A stretch of DNA of 46,243 nt from Deltaproteobacteria bacterium (GTDB lineage Bacteria > Desulfobacterota > Dissulfuribacteria > Dissulfuribacterales > QOAL01), in assembly GCA_015494395.1 (NCBI GenBank), contig WGBG01000117.1, positions 1-46,243 on the forward strand, written 5' to 3'. The position numbers and the translations under genes were made by a program. Positions 7,504-15,403 of this stretch are shown piece by piece. Each line of letters starts with the position of its first letter. Position 1 is the first letter of the stretch. A model generated the notes under the pieces. That model ran no database searches and was not told where the DNA came from. It was given only the letters and a program-made list of their open reading frames with translations.

Positions 7504-8790
7504 TCAGTCATCAAAATCCCCCTCAGGTCCCTTGTCGCTCTCAATATGGCTTGCCTTTTCCCGTATTTTCTCCTCCGTCCACTCATCAGGGGATTCTATC
7601 TGCTCTGCCTTGGGACCAGGATCACATGAGCCTGCCTTCAATATCTCCTCTATGCAGATGGGGGCGGAATCCCCTGCATTAAACACATTTACCAGCAGGT
7701 CATAGACAAACTCCTCGACACCCTTTGCCATACGCTCCCTTATGTGAAGTGGCTGGCCCATTATCTTGTTTTCAAAGGGCAGGTTCAGTTTCTTGTAATT
7801 CCCGCCTGTCCAGCCCTGGCTGGCTGCATACGCCTTCATCTCCTCCCACAGCTTCTGGCTTACCCCCTGGCCTTCAAGTTTTATAAACTCGCCATTTTCA
7901 TCCATCTCGGCATTGCCATAATCGTCCACCTTTACACCCCATGAAATCATCTGGAGTGCAGTTGCAACATTTGCCTTGGTGGTGCGGGTGCGTGAGGCAA
8001 TATCCCTGAGCCTCTCAGAATTATTGCCGGAGGTGCCGTGCTGTGCACCTGACACGCCATAAGGTTCAAGGGCGTTATGTATCTCTGCTGTAAGGTCAAC
8101 CTGGATACCTGAATCACTCTTCTCAATCCCGTGGGTTGTTCCGTTATTGAGTGCTATCCAGTCCGGGAATATGCCGTGTGCATTAAGCCCCTGTATGAGG
8201 AACAGCGCCTCCTCAGGTGTGGAAAGTCCCTGTTTGCCCTTAATCTCACCCACCTCTGTCTCAAGACCGGCCCACTTTGGAACAAAGGGGTTGAGGGCTA
8301 TATTTGCAAGGAGATTTTCATCATCAGGCATGTGGGAGGCATCAATGGCAATGGAAGTCATGCCGGCCTCAAACAGCGTGGGTATTTCCACCTTGGCAGG
8401 CCAGACATCTTCAGGCTTCTTTATTCCATAATGGTCTGCGTGGATGGCAACCGGAACAGTTATGCCAAGCTCATTGCAAACGGCATCCACCTGCCTTGCG
8501 ATATTCCAGTAATTGGTGGCGCAATAGGCATTGGCTCCGCCTTCTGAGCGGGCTATCTCAACTATAATGGCAGCGTTTGCCCGCTGGGCGGCTGCCAGCA
8601 CACCACGTATAATGATATGATTCCTGCCATTGGCAGCGATTGTCATGGCATTGCCCTTTTTAAGCATTGCCCTGTCAATAAACTTGCCACTAACTATCAA
8701 CGCCTTTGAGTTTGGAAACAGCTTTACCACATTGGGCGGACGGCCCAGATCAACGGCCTTCTGGAAATCAGAGGAACTCACACTGCTCAT
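7504..8790 (-). CDS. fba: class II fructose-bisphosphate aldolase
   Basis: Zinc-dependent aldolase that interconverts fructose 1,6-bisphosphate with glyceraldehyde 3-phosphate and dihydroxyacetone phosphate in glycolysis and gluconeogenesis. Seen: VAIHADHYG (zinc histidines around 117-120), the GLETEVGEIKG loop, and LNNGTTHG and SGAQHGTSGN near the phosphate site. At 428 aa it belongs to the long class II type. The ATG at 8790 is preferred over the first in-frame start because AGGAGGT sits 9 bases before it. It has its own promoter and terminator and so appears monocistronic. Confidence 0.93.
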   Translation of the reverse strand: MSSVSSSDFQKAVDLGRPPNVVKLFPNSKALIVSGKFIDRAMLKKGNAMTIAANGRNHIIIRGVLAAAQRANAAIIVEIARSEGGANAYCATNYWNIARQVDAVCNELGITVPVAIHADHYGIKKPEDVWPAKVEIPTLFEAGMTSIAIDASHMPDDENLLANIALNPFVPKWAGLETEVGEIKGKQGLSTPEEALFLIQGLNAHGIFPDWIALNNGTTHGIEKSDSGIQVDLTAEIHNALEPYGVSGAQHGTSGNNSERLRDIASRTRTTKANVATALQMISWGVKVDDYGNAEMDENGEFIKLEGQGVSQKLWEEMKAYAASQGWTGGNYKKLNLPFENKIMGQPLHIRERMAKGVEEFVYDLLVNVFNAGDSAPICIEEILKAGSCDPGPKAEQIESPDEWTEEKIREKASHIESDKGPEGDFDD

Positions 8791-8877
8791 AATGACAACA
8801 CCTCCTGTTGCGTTTACCAGAACCACAAGATTCAGGCTTAATTAGCGGGGCTATCTTTCTGATTTTTGTAACATGCT

Positions 8878-8906
8878 AATATATACACTGAACTGCTGCA
8901 AGCCAA
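8878..8906 (-). promoter_or_regulatory. sigma-70 type promoter of fba
   Basis: On the minus strand, TTGGCT at -35 and TATATT at -10 with a 17-base spacer, about 90 bases upstream of the fba start codon. Confidence 0.6.
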
Positions 8907-8977
8907 CAGGATTATTCTGAGCGCAGGCGTATTGACCAGTTACGTTGGCCTTTTGGCATTAATTGCATTATCTGTAA

Positions 8978-9195
8978 CTGTTCAGCGTATTTTTTTTAAT
9001 GAAGGTTGGTAAATGGTCTTGTTTTCCGTTCCTGTGAACAATTTCTTGTTTTTCTAAGGCTTACTCCGCCAAAATCGCGAAACTCGCTCGTTCCTCGCTC
9101 AGACAGACGCGATTTTTGTGGCTGCGCTCCGCCAAGAAAAACTACGAAATTGTTCAAAGTCACTCCAAAACAAGACCATTTACCACGCTGAATAG
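8978..9195 (+). repeat. family B repeat, copy 1
   Basis: About 218 bp, starting CTGTTCAGCG and ending CGCTGAATAG. The body is one long imperfect palindrome whose arms pair in order: AAATGGTCTTGTTTT with AAAACAAGACCATTT, GAACAATTTC with GAAATTGTTC, GTTTTTCT with AGAAAAAC, and AAAATCGCG with CGCGATTTT. Related copies are at 18155, 41316 and 44413. It fills much of the fba-miaB gap (8791-9323). No gene is credible here. Confidence 0.85.
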
Positions 9196-9323
9196 ATACC
9201 ATTATCTTTACTATTCGCTTCACGGCTATTAAAATCTCCAGCCTGTTGCTTTGTTGTTCACGCCTGGACAAATCTGCAAGACATACTGACCACTAAAAAT
9301 ACCGGAAGATAAATTTTACTGAT

Positions 9324-10667
9324 ATGCGCAAAAAACTGTTTATAGCCACATTTGGCTGCCAGATGAACGACTATGATTCGCTTACCATGGCGCGGCTCCT
9401 TAACCCGACCCATGAGCTTTCTGATGCACCTGAAAATGCAGACCTTATTATCATAAACACCTGCTCAATACGGGAAAAGGCAGAACACAAACTCTACAGC
9501 CTTGCAGGCAGGTACCGGACTCTCAAGGAGAAAAACCCTGGGCTCAAGATTGCGATAACAGGCTGTGTTGCACAGCAGGAGGGAGAACGCCTGATTGAGC
9601 GTATGCCCTACGTAGATATTGTCCTGGGTCCCCAGGGCATCTACAGCCTGCCCGAAATCGTTAACAGCAACGGAGTCGGCACTGATAAAAAAATCTGTAT
9701 CAACAGCCTTGATCCCGACTTCTCCATACCCCTTGTAAAACAGACTGCCCCACCCCCTGACCAGGTAAGGGCTTCTGTAACCATAATGCAGGGCTGTGAC
9801 AACTTCTGCACCTACTGTATTGTGCCTTATGTAAGGGGAAGGGAGATCAGCAGGGACCCGTCCCATATAATCCAGGAAATCAGGGATGCGGTGGAGCTTG
9901 GAGCCAGAGAGATCATCCTGCTGGGACAGAATGTCAACTCCTATGGCAGAAAACATGGTGGTAGGCCGCTGAAAGATCATCCAGGTTTTTCCCAGCTGCT
10001 TGAGATGGCAGACAGCGTGCCAGGGGTCAAACGGCTTCGCTTTACCACAAGCCACCCTAAGGATGTGGATGAATCAACTGCACGGTGCTACAGGGAGCTT
10101 TCAAGCCTGTGTGAACATATTCACCTGCCAGTTCAGTCCGGATCCACTGCGGTCCTGAAGCGCATGAACCGCCACTACTCCAGGGAGGAGTACCTTGAAA
10201 AGATAGCCATGTTGAAAGAGGCGTGCCCCGGGATTACTATTACCACTGACCTGATTGTGGGCTTTCCCGGAGAGACAGAAAAAGATTTTGAGCAGACCAT
10301 ATCCCTGCTTGAAGAGGTACGGTATGACCAGATATTTGTCTTCAAATACTCTCCCAGGCCAGGGACACCTGCATCCAGACTGCCTGACCAGATTCCGCCT
10401 GATGTGAAAACCAGGCGCATCGAAACCGTACTCAAGCTCCAGGAGAAGATCGGCCTTGAACAGTATGCAAAACTTGAAGGCAAGGAGGTGGAGATACTGG
10501 TTGAGGCAGAGGGCAGGGAGAAGAGCGGTGACATGCAGGGAAGGACACGGGGAAACCACGTGGTCCACTTTCCCGGAAGCCCGGATTTGCTTGGTAAACT
10601 TGTGAATGTAACCATTGAACGAGCGTGCAAGCACTCATTACGGGGTAGATTACCTTACCCAAACTGA
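9324..10667 (+). CDS. miaB: tRNA-2-methylthio-N6-dimethylallyladenosine synthase
   Basis: Radical SAM methylthiotransferase that modifies A37 of tRNAs reading UNN codons. The N-terminal cluster uses C12 (FGCQMN), C47 (NTCSIR) and C81 (TGCVAQ). The radical SAM cluster uses C158, C162 and C165 (GCDNFCTYC). A C-terminal TRAM region follows. Length 447 aa is standard. Its last codons run into a family A remnant, and the TGA stop is read from the repeat's terminal inverted repeat (AAACTGAGCG), so the C-terminus may have been redefined by the element. Confidence 0.95.
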   Translation: MRKKLFIATFGCQMNDYDSLTMARLLNPTHELSDAPENADLIIINTCSIREKAEHKLYSLAGRYRTLKEKNPGLKIAITGCVAQQEGERLIERMPYVDIVLGPQGIYSLPEIVNSNGVGTDKKICINSLDPDFSIPLVKQTAPPPDQVRASVTIMQGCDNFCTYCIVPYVRGREISRDPSHIIQEIRDAVELGAREIILLGQNVNSYGRKHGGRPLKDHPGFSQLLEMADSVPGVKRLRFTTSHPKDVDESTARCYRELSSLCEHIHLPVQSGSTAVLKRMNRHYSREEYLEKIAMLKEACPGITITTDLIVGFPGETEKDFEQTISLLEEVRYDQIFVFKYSPRPGTPASRLPDQIPPDVKTRRIETVLKLQEKIGLEQYAKLEGKEVEILVEAEGREKSGDMQGRTRGNHVVHFPGSPDLLGKLVNVTIERACKHSLRGRLPYPN

Positions 10668-10674
10668 GCGTTTC
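10658..10674 (+). repeat. family A terminal remnant overlapping the miaB stop
   Basis: CCCAAACTGAGCGTTTC matches the left end of family A (compare CCCAGATTGAGCGTTTC at 41540). Only this end survives. Confidence 0.55.
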
Positions 10675-10685
10675 TATAGCCGGAT

Positions 10686-10731
10686 CTATTCAGCGTGGTA
10701 AATGGTCTTTTTTTGGAGTAACAAAGTTTTA
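10686..10731. repeat. family B end remnant
   Basis: CTATTCAGCGTGGTAAATGG, followed shortly by GGTCTTTTTTTGGAGTAAC, matches the outer end of family B (right end of copy 1, read on the opposite strand). The rest is missing. It directly follows the family A remnant at the end of miaB. Confidence 0.55.
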
Positions 10732-10750
10732 TTAAAAGGTATTAGCTGAC

Positions 10751-11269
10751 ATGAAAAGCATATCAATGTATGTACATGCCATAACCCTTGACCCTTCATC
10801 AAAATCTCCCATCCTAATTCTGAAAGAAAAGGACGGGCCAAGGTCACTGCCTGTGTGGATTGGGCTGCTTGAGGCAACAGCCATTGCAACCCGATTGGAA
10901 AAGCTGGAGTTTGCCCGCCCAATGACCCATGACCTTGCTGTAAACATGCTCAAGGCAATGGATATAAACATGCCGCTCATAGAGATAACCGATATACGGG
11001 ACAACACTTACTATGCACGGATAACACTGGAATCAGCGGGCAAAAAGACCACTGTAGATGCCCGCCCAAGCGATGCCGTTGCCCTGGCGCTGAGAACCGG
11101 TGCTGAAATAATGGTAAACGAGGAGCTGCTGGAACATACAGGGGATGGCGGCAATTTATCTGCCGAGCACAGGGTGGTATCCGGCCATGATGACAACACC
11201 CAGACCCAGGAACAGTGGCAGAAGATTCTAGAAGAACTGGATCCTGATTCCATAAAATACAAAATTTAG
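10751..11269 (+). CDS. bifunctional nuclease family protein (DUF151)
   Basis: Member of the DUF151/BFN family, typified by KSISMYVHAITLDPSSKSPIL..., VWIGLLEATAIA and the VDARPSDAVALALRTGAEI signature (about residues 97-115). Plant members have reported DNase/RNase activity; the role of bacterial members is largely undefined. The C-terminal 50 residues are hydrophilic and family-variable. The downstream PHP gene starts 12 bp later with a G-rich ribosome site, so the two are probably one transcript. Confidence 0.85.
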   Translation: MKSISMYVHAITLDPSSKSPILILKEKDGPRSLPVWIGLLEATAIATRLEKLEFARPMTHDLAVNMLKAMDINMPLIEITDIRDNTYYARITLESAGKKTTVDARPSDAVALALRTGAEIMVNEELLEHTGDGGNLSAEHRVVSGHDDNTQTQEQWQKILEELDPDSIKYKI

Positions 11270-11280
11270 GGGGTGCGCCC

Positions 11281-11949
11281 ATGTTAATGTTTGACCTGCA
11301 CTGCCACTGCCTCTTCAGTGACGGAGAACTTATCCCGGCAGAACTTGTAAGACGCCTTGAGGTAAAGAACTACAATGCAGTTGCCATAACTGACCACGCT
11401 GATTCCTCAAACATAGACTTTATAATCCCGCGCATTGTAAAGGCAGCCGAGGATATCAACCGTTTCAGCCCTGTACACCTTATTCCAGGCATTGAGCTTA
11501 CCCACGTTCACCCTGAGATGATAGCCCCACTTGCTGCCCAGGCAAGGGAGCTCGGGGCGAAAATAGTGGTCTGCCACGGGGAGACCATTGCAGAGCCTGT
11601 GATACCAGGCACCAACCGTGCTGCCATTGAGGCAGGTGTTGACATACTTGCACATCCCGGGCTGATTTCCCCTGATGACGTGCAGCTTGCCTCTGAAAGA
11701 GGAGTACGCCTTGAGATATCCGGCAGAAAAGGGCATGGACTTACAAACGGGCATGTTGCCTCCCTTGCTGCAAGATACGATGCGCTTCTTGTGATCAACT
11801 CTGACGGGCATGCCCCGGGTGACTTTATGACACCGGAATTTGCACGGCAGGTGGGCATTGGCGCTGGAATAAGTGCGGTTGATGTGGAACGTATTTACGA
11901 AAATGTATGGGAATGGTTAAAGGGATTGCTGTCTGGGCCGAAAAGTTAA
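11281..11949 (+). CDS. PHP-domain phosphoesterase, histidinol-phosphatase-like
   Basis: Metal-dependent phosphoesterase of the PHP superfamily. The motifs appear in order: FDLHCHCLFSDGE (metal-binding HxH), ITDHAD, PGIELTHVHP, VVCHGE, ILAHPG and INSDGHAP. At 222 aa it is the short, stand-alone form. The substrate is not evident, and no his genes are nearby. The ribosome site GGGGG is well placed for the first ATG; a second ATG two codons later is also possible. Confidence 0.85.
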   Translation: MLMFDLHCHCLFSDGELIPAELVRRLEVKNYNAVAITDHADSSNIDFIIPRIVKAAEDINRFSPVHLIPGIELTHVHPEMIAPLAAQARELGAKIVVCHGETIAEPVIPGTNRAAIEAGVDILAHPGLISPDDVQLASERGVRLEISGRKGHGLTNGHVASLAARYDALLVINSDGHAPGDFMTPEFARQVGIGAGISAVDVERIYENVWEWLKGLLSGPKS

Positions 11950-11979
11950 CAAGAGGGGATACGCACGCCATTTTTAAAT

Positions 11980-12147
11980 AGCTCAAGGCTCAAAGCTCAA
12001 GGCTCAATGTAATGGATGCTCGAATTTGCTGGTTCTCAAACTCCAGTTTGAAAACTATACACTCCTCACTTCCTTGAGCATACAATTTAATAATCTGCAC
12101 TAAGGCATGATTACTTGCCTTCAGCTTCGGACTTTGAGCTTTGAGCT
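11980..12147. repeat. family C element: inverted tandem heptamers around a 112-bp core
   Basis: The left block (11980-12007) is four exact heptamers alternating AGCTCAA and GGCTCAA. The right block (12120-12147) is four heptamers in the opposite orientation (TTCAGCT, TCGGACT, TTGAGCT, TTGAGCT). About 112 bp of non-coding sequence lies between. The arrangement has the shape of a small element with iterated inverted ends. Confidence 0.6.
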
Positions 12148-12189
12148 GACTTTCATGTCAGGGGGTGTAAACCCCATGTCATGAAAGTC
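12148..12189 (+). promoter_or_regulatory. long hairpin upstream of the cheX-like gene
   Basis: Ten-base perfect stem (GACTTTCATG/CATGAAAGTC) enclosing a GGGG...CCCC inner stem. It ends 15 bp before the ribosome site of the next gene. There is no T-tract, so it is more likely a leader structure or operator than a terminator. Confidence 0.5.
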
Positions 12190-12217
12190 TAAGCTTAACT
12201 TTTCGGAGGCATTAAAA

Positions 12218-12685
12218 GTGCTTGAGGCAAAGGTAATCAATCCATTTCTGGAAGCAGCGGCAAATGTTCTTGCAACAATGGCCATGGTCCAGGCCACTCC
12301 AGGCAAACCGTTCATCAAGAAAGATGGGGCAGCGCTTGGGGATGTAACAGGCATTATAGGCATCACCGGAGATCATCAGGGCTCTCTCTCCATATCCTTT
12401 ACCAAGCCGTGCATTTTACAGGTAATGGCAAACCTCCTGGGCCTGGAGGTCACGGAAATCAATGAGGAGGTGTGTGACGCTGTTGGAGAGATTACCAACA
12501 TGATTTCCGGGGATGCCAGGAGGCGTCTTGAAGCCCAGGAAATCATGCTCCAGGGGGGCACGCCAACGGTTGTATCAGGTGAAAACCACTCCATTACACA
12601 CATCCATGACGGCCCTTACCTTGCAGTACCCTTTTCAACGCCATCAGGTGATTTTACTGTTGAAATCGCCTTTAACAAGCAGTAA
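12218..12685 (+). CDS. CheX-like chemotaxis phosphatase domain protein
   Basis: Single-domain protein of the CheX/CheC group, which dephosphorylates CheY-P in known cases. The key helix EVCDAVGEITNMISGDARRR (about residues 87-106) holds the E..N catalytic pair of this group. GTG start with TTCGGAGG ribosome site 8 bases upstream. No other chemotaxis gene is adjacent, so its partner response regulator is elsewhere. Related CheX-like proteins also serve outside chemotaxis. Confidence 0.82.
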   Translation: MLEAKVINPFLEAAANVLATMAMVQATPGKPFIKKDGAALGDVTGIIGITGDHQGSLSISFTKPCILQVMANLLGLEVTEINEEVCDAVGEITNMISGDARRRLEAQEIMLQGGTPTVVSGENHSITHIHDGPYLAVPFSTPSGDFTVEIAFNKQ

Positions 12686-12725
12686 TCCGCCAGTAAAGAA
12701 ATTAAAATTCAAGGCAATTTAAGGG

Positions 12726-12755
12726 TTGACAAACAATATCCTTCTGAGGCATAAT
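12726..12755 (+). promoter_or_regulatory. promoter of tRNA-Phe
   Basis: Perfect -35 TTGACA and -10 CATAAT with an 18-base spacer, followed by a GC-rich GCCGCC start region as often seen at stable RNA promoters. It ends 18 bp before the tRNA. Confidence 0.75.
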
Positions 12756-12773
12756 GCCGCCACCAAAAGGGAA

Positions 12774-12849
12774 GCCGAGATAGCTCAGTCGGTAGAGCAG
12801 TGGACTGAAAATCCTCGTGTCGGTGGTTCGATTCCGCCTCTCGGCACCA
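12774..12849 (+). tRNA. tRNA-Phe (GAA)
   Basis: Seventy-six bases including an encoded CCA. The acceptor stem GCCGAGA/TCTCGGC is perfect. The anticodon loop CTGAAAA gives GAA, and the T-arm has GGTTCGATTCC. Confidence 0.97.
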
Positions 12850-12860
12850 TTAACAACAAT

Positions 12861-12892
12861 ACCCGTAATCAACATTGATTACGGGTTTTTTT
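12861..12892 (+). terminator. rho-independent terminator of tRNA-Phe
   Basis: Eleven-base stem ACCCGTAATCA/TGATTACGGGT with a 4-base loop, then seven T. It lies 11 bp after the tRNA. Confidence 0.92.
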
Positions 12893-12947
12893 ATTTCCTG
12901 TGCAGCCCAAATAATCTGCCTTGACCCTAGCCTTGCCGATTCAAATC

Positions 12948-13400
12948 CTAACTCCCGTCTGCAAGCAGTATTGGGCAGACAGAAAATTCAATAACCCTTT
13001 CAGCAACGCTCCCCAAGAGTATGCGTTTGACCCCACGCCTCCCAAGCTTACCCATGACCACAAGATCTGCCCCAATGGTATCAGCGGTGTTAAGAATAAC
13101 CTCGTGGGGCGAGCCTCTCTCAACCATGGTTTCGGCCCCTACCCCGGTGCTGCCAAGCTCGCGCTTCATATCAGCAACCAGCCCCAAGGCCCCTTCTGCC
13201 ATATTGTCCCTTACTGACTGGCTTCCCTTGAACCTGCAAAGCTGGGCCTCCACCTCCTGGTCAATGACGTGGAGTATCCAGATACGTGACCCGTGGACAG
13301 AGGCAAGCCTTCCGGCAAGCCTAACTGCGTTCAGGCTGTACGAAGAGCCGTCAACAGGGATAAGTATTTTTTGAAAGAGTTTGTCAGCCACCTTCTTCAA
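12948..13400 (-). CDS. universal stress protein, UspA family
   Basis: Single Usp domain of 150 aa. It begins [15 protein letters not shown] and ends with the ATP-binding [20 protein letters not shown] pattern (G-x2-G-x9-GS) followed by CPILLAD. The start region overlaps the end of atpD by up to 17 bp (TTG at 13400, or GTG at 13391), so it looks translationally coupled to the ATP synthase operon. That suggests a link between the stress protein and energy status; its actual role is unknown. Confidence 0.88.
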   Translation of the reverse strand: MKKVADKLFQKILIPVDGSSYSLNAVRLAGRLASVHGSRIWILHVIDQEVEAQLCRFKGSQSVRDNMAEGALGLVADMKRELGSTGVGAETMVERGSPHEVILNTADTIGADLVVMGKLGRRGVKRILLGSVAERVIEFSVCPILLADGS

Positions 13401-14010
13401 CCTTGCCCTTTATACGTTTTAGCTGGAACAGGGCCTCCCGCTCCTTTTCCTCAAGCCTTTCCGTAACGCTCTTGAGAGTTGCCTCATAGAGGGGGATGTA
13501 AATGTAAGACAGGGCGTTGATACGCTTCAGGGTCCTCCTGGTTTCGTCCATCAGGCGTTTAAGCCCCACCTCCACCTCGGCAAGTTCTGAGAGAATACTC
13601 ATGGCGGAAAGTATCATCTCCCTTACCCTGTCCATGCGTGAGGATGTGTCAACAAAGCTGTACTCCGACCGAAATCTGGGGCTTGTTACAGTAACGAGCG
13701 GAAGAACCACCCCCATGAGGCTTCGCTCATCTATACTCACATCAAGCCCTGCATCAATGGCAAGGCCTGCTGCCTCCACATCAGCCCTCCCGCTTTCAAC
13801 AACGGCAAGTTTCAACTCCTGGTATGCGGCAATGAGTTGCCTGTCCAGCTCTCTTCTCACCCGGTCTGTCCGCCCTGCCAGGAGATTGATGCGGTTTATA
13901 AGGATATCCTTCTTCTGGTCAAGGAGCTGTTTTCCATCCCTGGCAAGGGCCAGCTCCTCCCTTAGCCTTATGGCATTACTCTTGGTGGCGGATACCGGCA
14001 GTCTTTCCAT
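13384..14010 (-). CDS. atpD: V/A-type ATP synthase subunit D
   Basis: Central-stalk subunit of the V/A-type ATPase. N-terminal [21 protein letters not shown] and the long helical hairpin are typical; the C-terminal helix contains [15 protein letters not shown]. The start is placed at the ATG at 14010 ([11 protein letters not shown]), with GGAG just upstream. This gives 208 aa and a 35-bp overlap with the end of subunit B. Last ATPase gene in the operon. Confidence 0.92.
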   Translation of the reverse strand: MERLPVSATKSNAIRLREELALARDGKQLLDQKKDILINRINLLAGRTDRVRRELDRQLIAAYQELKLAVVESGRADVEAAGLAIDAGLDVSIDERSLMGVVLPLVTVTSPRFRSEYSFVDTSSRMDRVREMILSAMSILSELAEVEVGLKRLMDETRRTLKRINALSYIYIPLYEATLKSVTERLEEKEREALFQLKRIKGKVEEGG

Positions 14011-15403
14011 ATTTCTCCAGCTCCTCACGGGTGACCCGTACAAGTTCCTCTTCAGGAAGCATCAGTGCAAGCCTCCAGCCAAGGTCAAGGGAATCCTCTA
14101 TGGCCCTGTCCTCATCTTTACCCTGGCCCACAAAATCCCTTTCAAATGCCCTTGAAAACTCGAAATATTTTTTATCAGTCACCCCAAGGTCCTCTTCTCC
14201 AATGATGGAGGCAAGCCGTTCCACCTGCTTGGACCTGGCATATGCAGCATAGAGCTGGCTTGAGATATCCCTGTGATCCTCACGTGTCTTGCCCTCCCCG
14301 ATACCGTCACTCATGAGCCTTGAAAGAGAGGGAAGGACATTTACCGGGGGATAGATGCCCTTCTGATGAAGCGAACGGTCAAGGACTATCTGTCCTTCCG
14401 TGATGTAACCTGTAAGGTCGGGGATGGGATGCGTGATGTCATCGTCAGGCATGGTGAGTATGGGAATCTGGGTCACCGAACCATCAAGCCCCTTTATCCT
14501 GCCGGCACGTTCGTAAATGGAGGCAAGGTCACTGTAGAGATATCCTGGATAACCCTTGCGGCTTGGCACCTCGCCCTTTGAGGTTGCCACCTCCCTCAGG
14601 GCCTCGCAGTAATTTGTCATGTCTGTAAGGACAACCAGCACGTGCATCCCTTCTTCAAAGGCAAGATACTCTGCAGCAGTAAGTGCCACCCTTGGGGTAA
14701 TGAGCCTCTCCACGGCAGGATCATCGGCCAGGTTCAGGAACATGGCTACGTTGTTAAGCACACCGCTTTCCTCAAAGCTCAGCCTGAATGCCTCGGCTTC
14801 GTCGTGTCGGACCCCCATTGCGGCAAAGATTACGGCAAAGCTGCTCTGTTCCGAAAGGATACGCGCCTGTCTCACTATCTGGATGGCAAGGTCATTATGC
14901 GGAAGCCCGCTGCCTGAGAATATGGGAAGCTTCTGCCCCCTTACCAGGGTATTCATCCCATCAATGGTCGATATGCCGGTCTGAATAAAATCCTCCGGGT
15001 ACTCACGGGCCACAGGGTTTATAGCAAGGCCGTTCACATTCCTTGCCTCCCCCCTGAAGGGCAAAGGCCCGCCGTCAAGGGGCATGCCAAGGCCATTGAA
15101 AATCCTTCCAAGCACCTCTTGCCTTGAGACCACAATCTCAAAGGGACGTCCCATGAACCTTACCCTGGTATTCTCCTGGTCAAGCCCCGATGTCCCGTGA
15201 AAGACCTCTACAACAGCGGCCTTTTCACTAATGGCAAGCACCCTGCCCTGCCGGATGGCCCCCCTGGAGGTGACTATCTCCACCCTCTCTCCAAAGCCAA
15301 CATCCCTTATACCCTCTATCACAATCAGAGGGCCTGTAATCCTCTGAAGCCCGCTGTATTCCAGCACATTTGAACCAATACCGCGTCCCGCCTCAGACAC
15401 CAT
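13976..15403 (-). CDS. atpB: V/A-type ATP synthase subunit B
   Basis: Non-catalytic nucleotide-binding subunit of the V1/A1 head. It shows [20 protein letters not shown] and the P-loop replacement [11 protein letters not shown], the hallmark of B subunits, with [15 protein letters not shown] and [14 protein letters not shown] further on. A longer frame exists, but the upstream part overlaps subunit A in another frame. The ATG at 15403 has GGGAGG before it and gives 475 aa, overlapping subunit A by 11 bp. Confidence 0.95.
   Translation of the reverse strand: MVSEAGRGIGSNVLEYSGLQRITGPLIVIEGIRDVGFGERVEIVTSRGAIRQGRVLAISEKAAVVEVFHGTSGLDQENTRVRFMGRPFEIVVSRQEVLGRIFNGLGMPLDGGPLPFRGEARNVNGLAINPVAREYPEDFIQTGISTIDGMNTLVRGQKLPIFSGSGLPHNDLAIQIVRQARILSEQSSFAVIFAAMGVRHDEAEAFRLSFEESGVLNNVAMFLNLADDPAVERLITPRVALTAAEYLAFEEGMHVLVVLTDMTNYCEALREVATSKGEVPSRKGYPGYLYSDLASIYERAGRIKGLDGSVTQIPILTMPDDDITHPIPDLTGYITEGQIVLDRSLHQKGIYPPVNVLPSLSRLMSDGIGEGKTREDHRDISSQLYAAYARSKQVERLASIIGEEDLGVTDKKYFEFSRAFERDFVGQGKDEDRAIEDSLDLGWRLALMLPEEELVRVTREELEKYGKTAGIRHQE

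Noticed and set aside
9006-9271. Open frames inside family B copy 1 on both strands
   Set aside because: They follow the palindrome arms and are not kept as similar proteins in the other copies.
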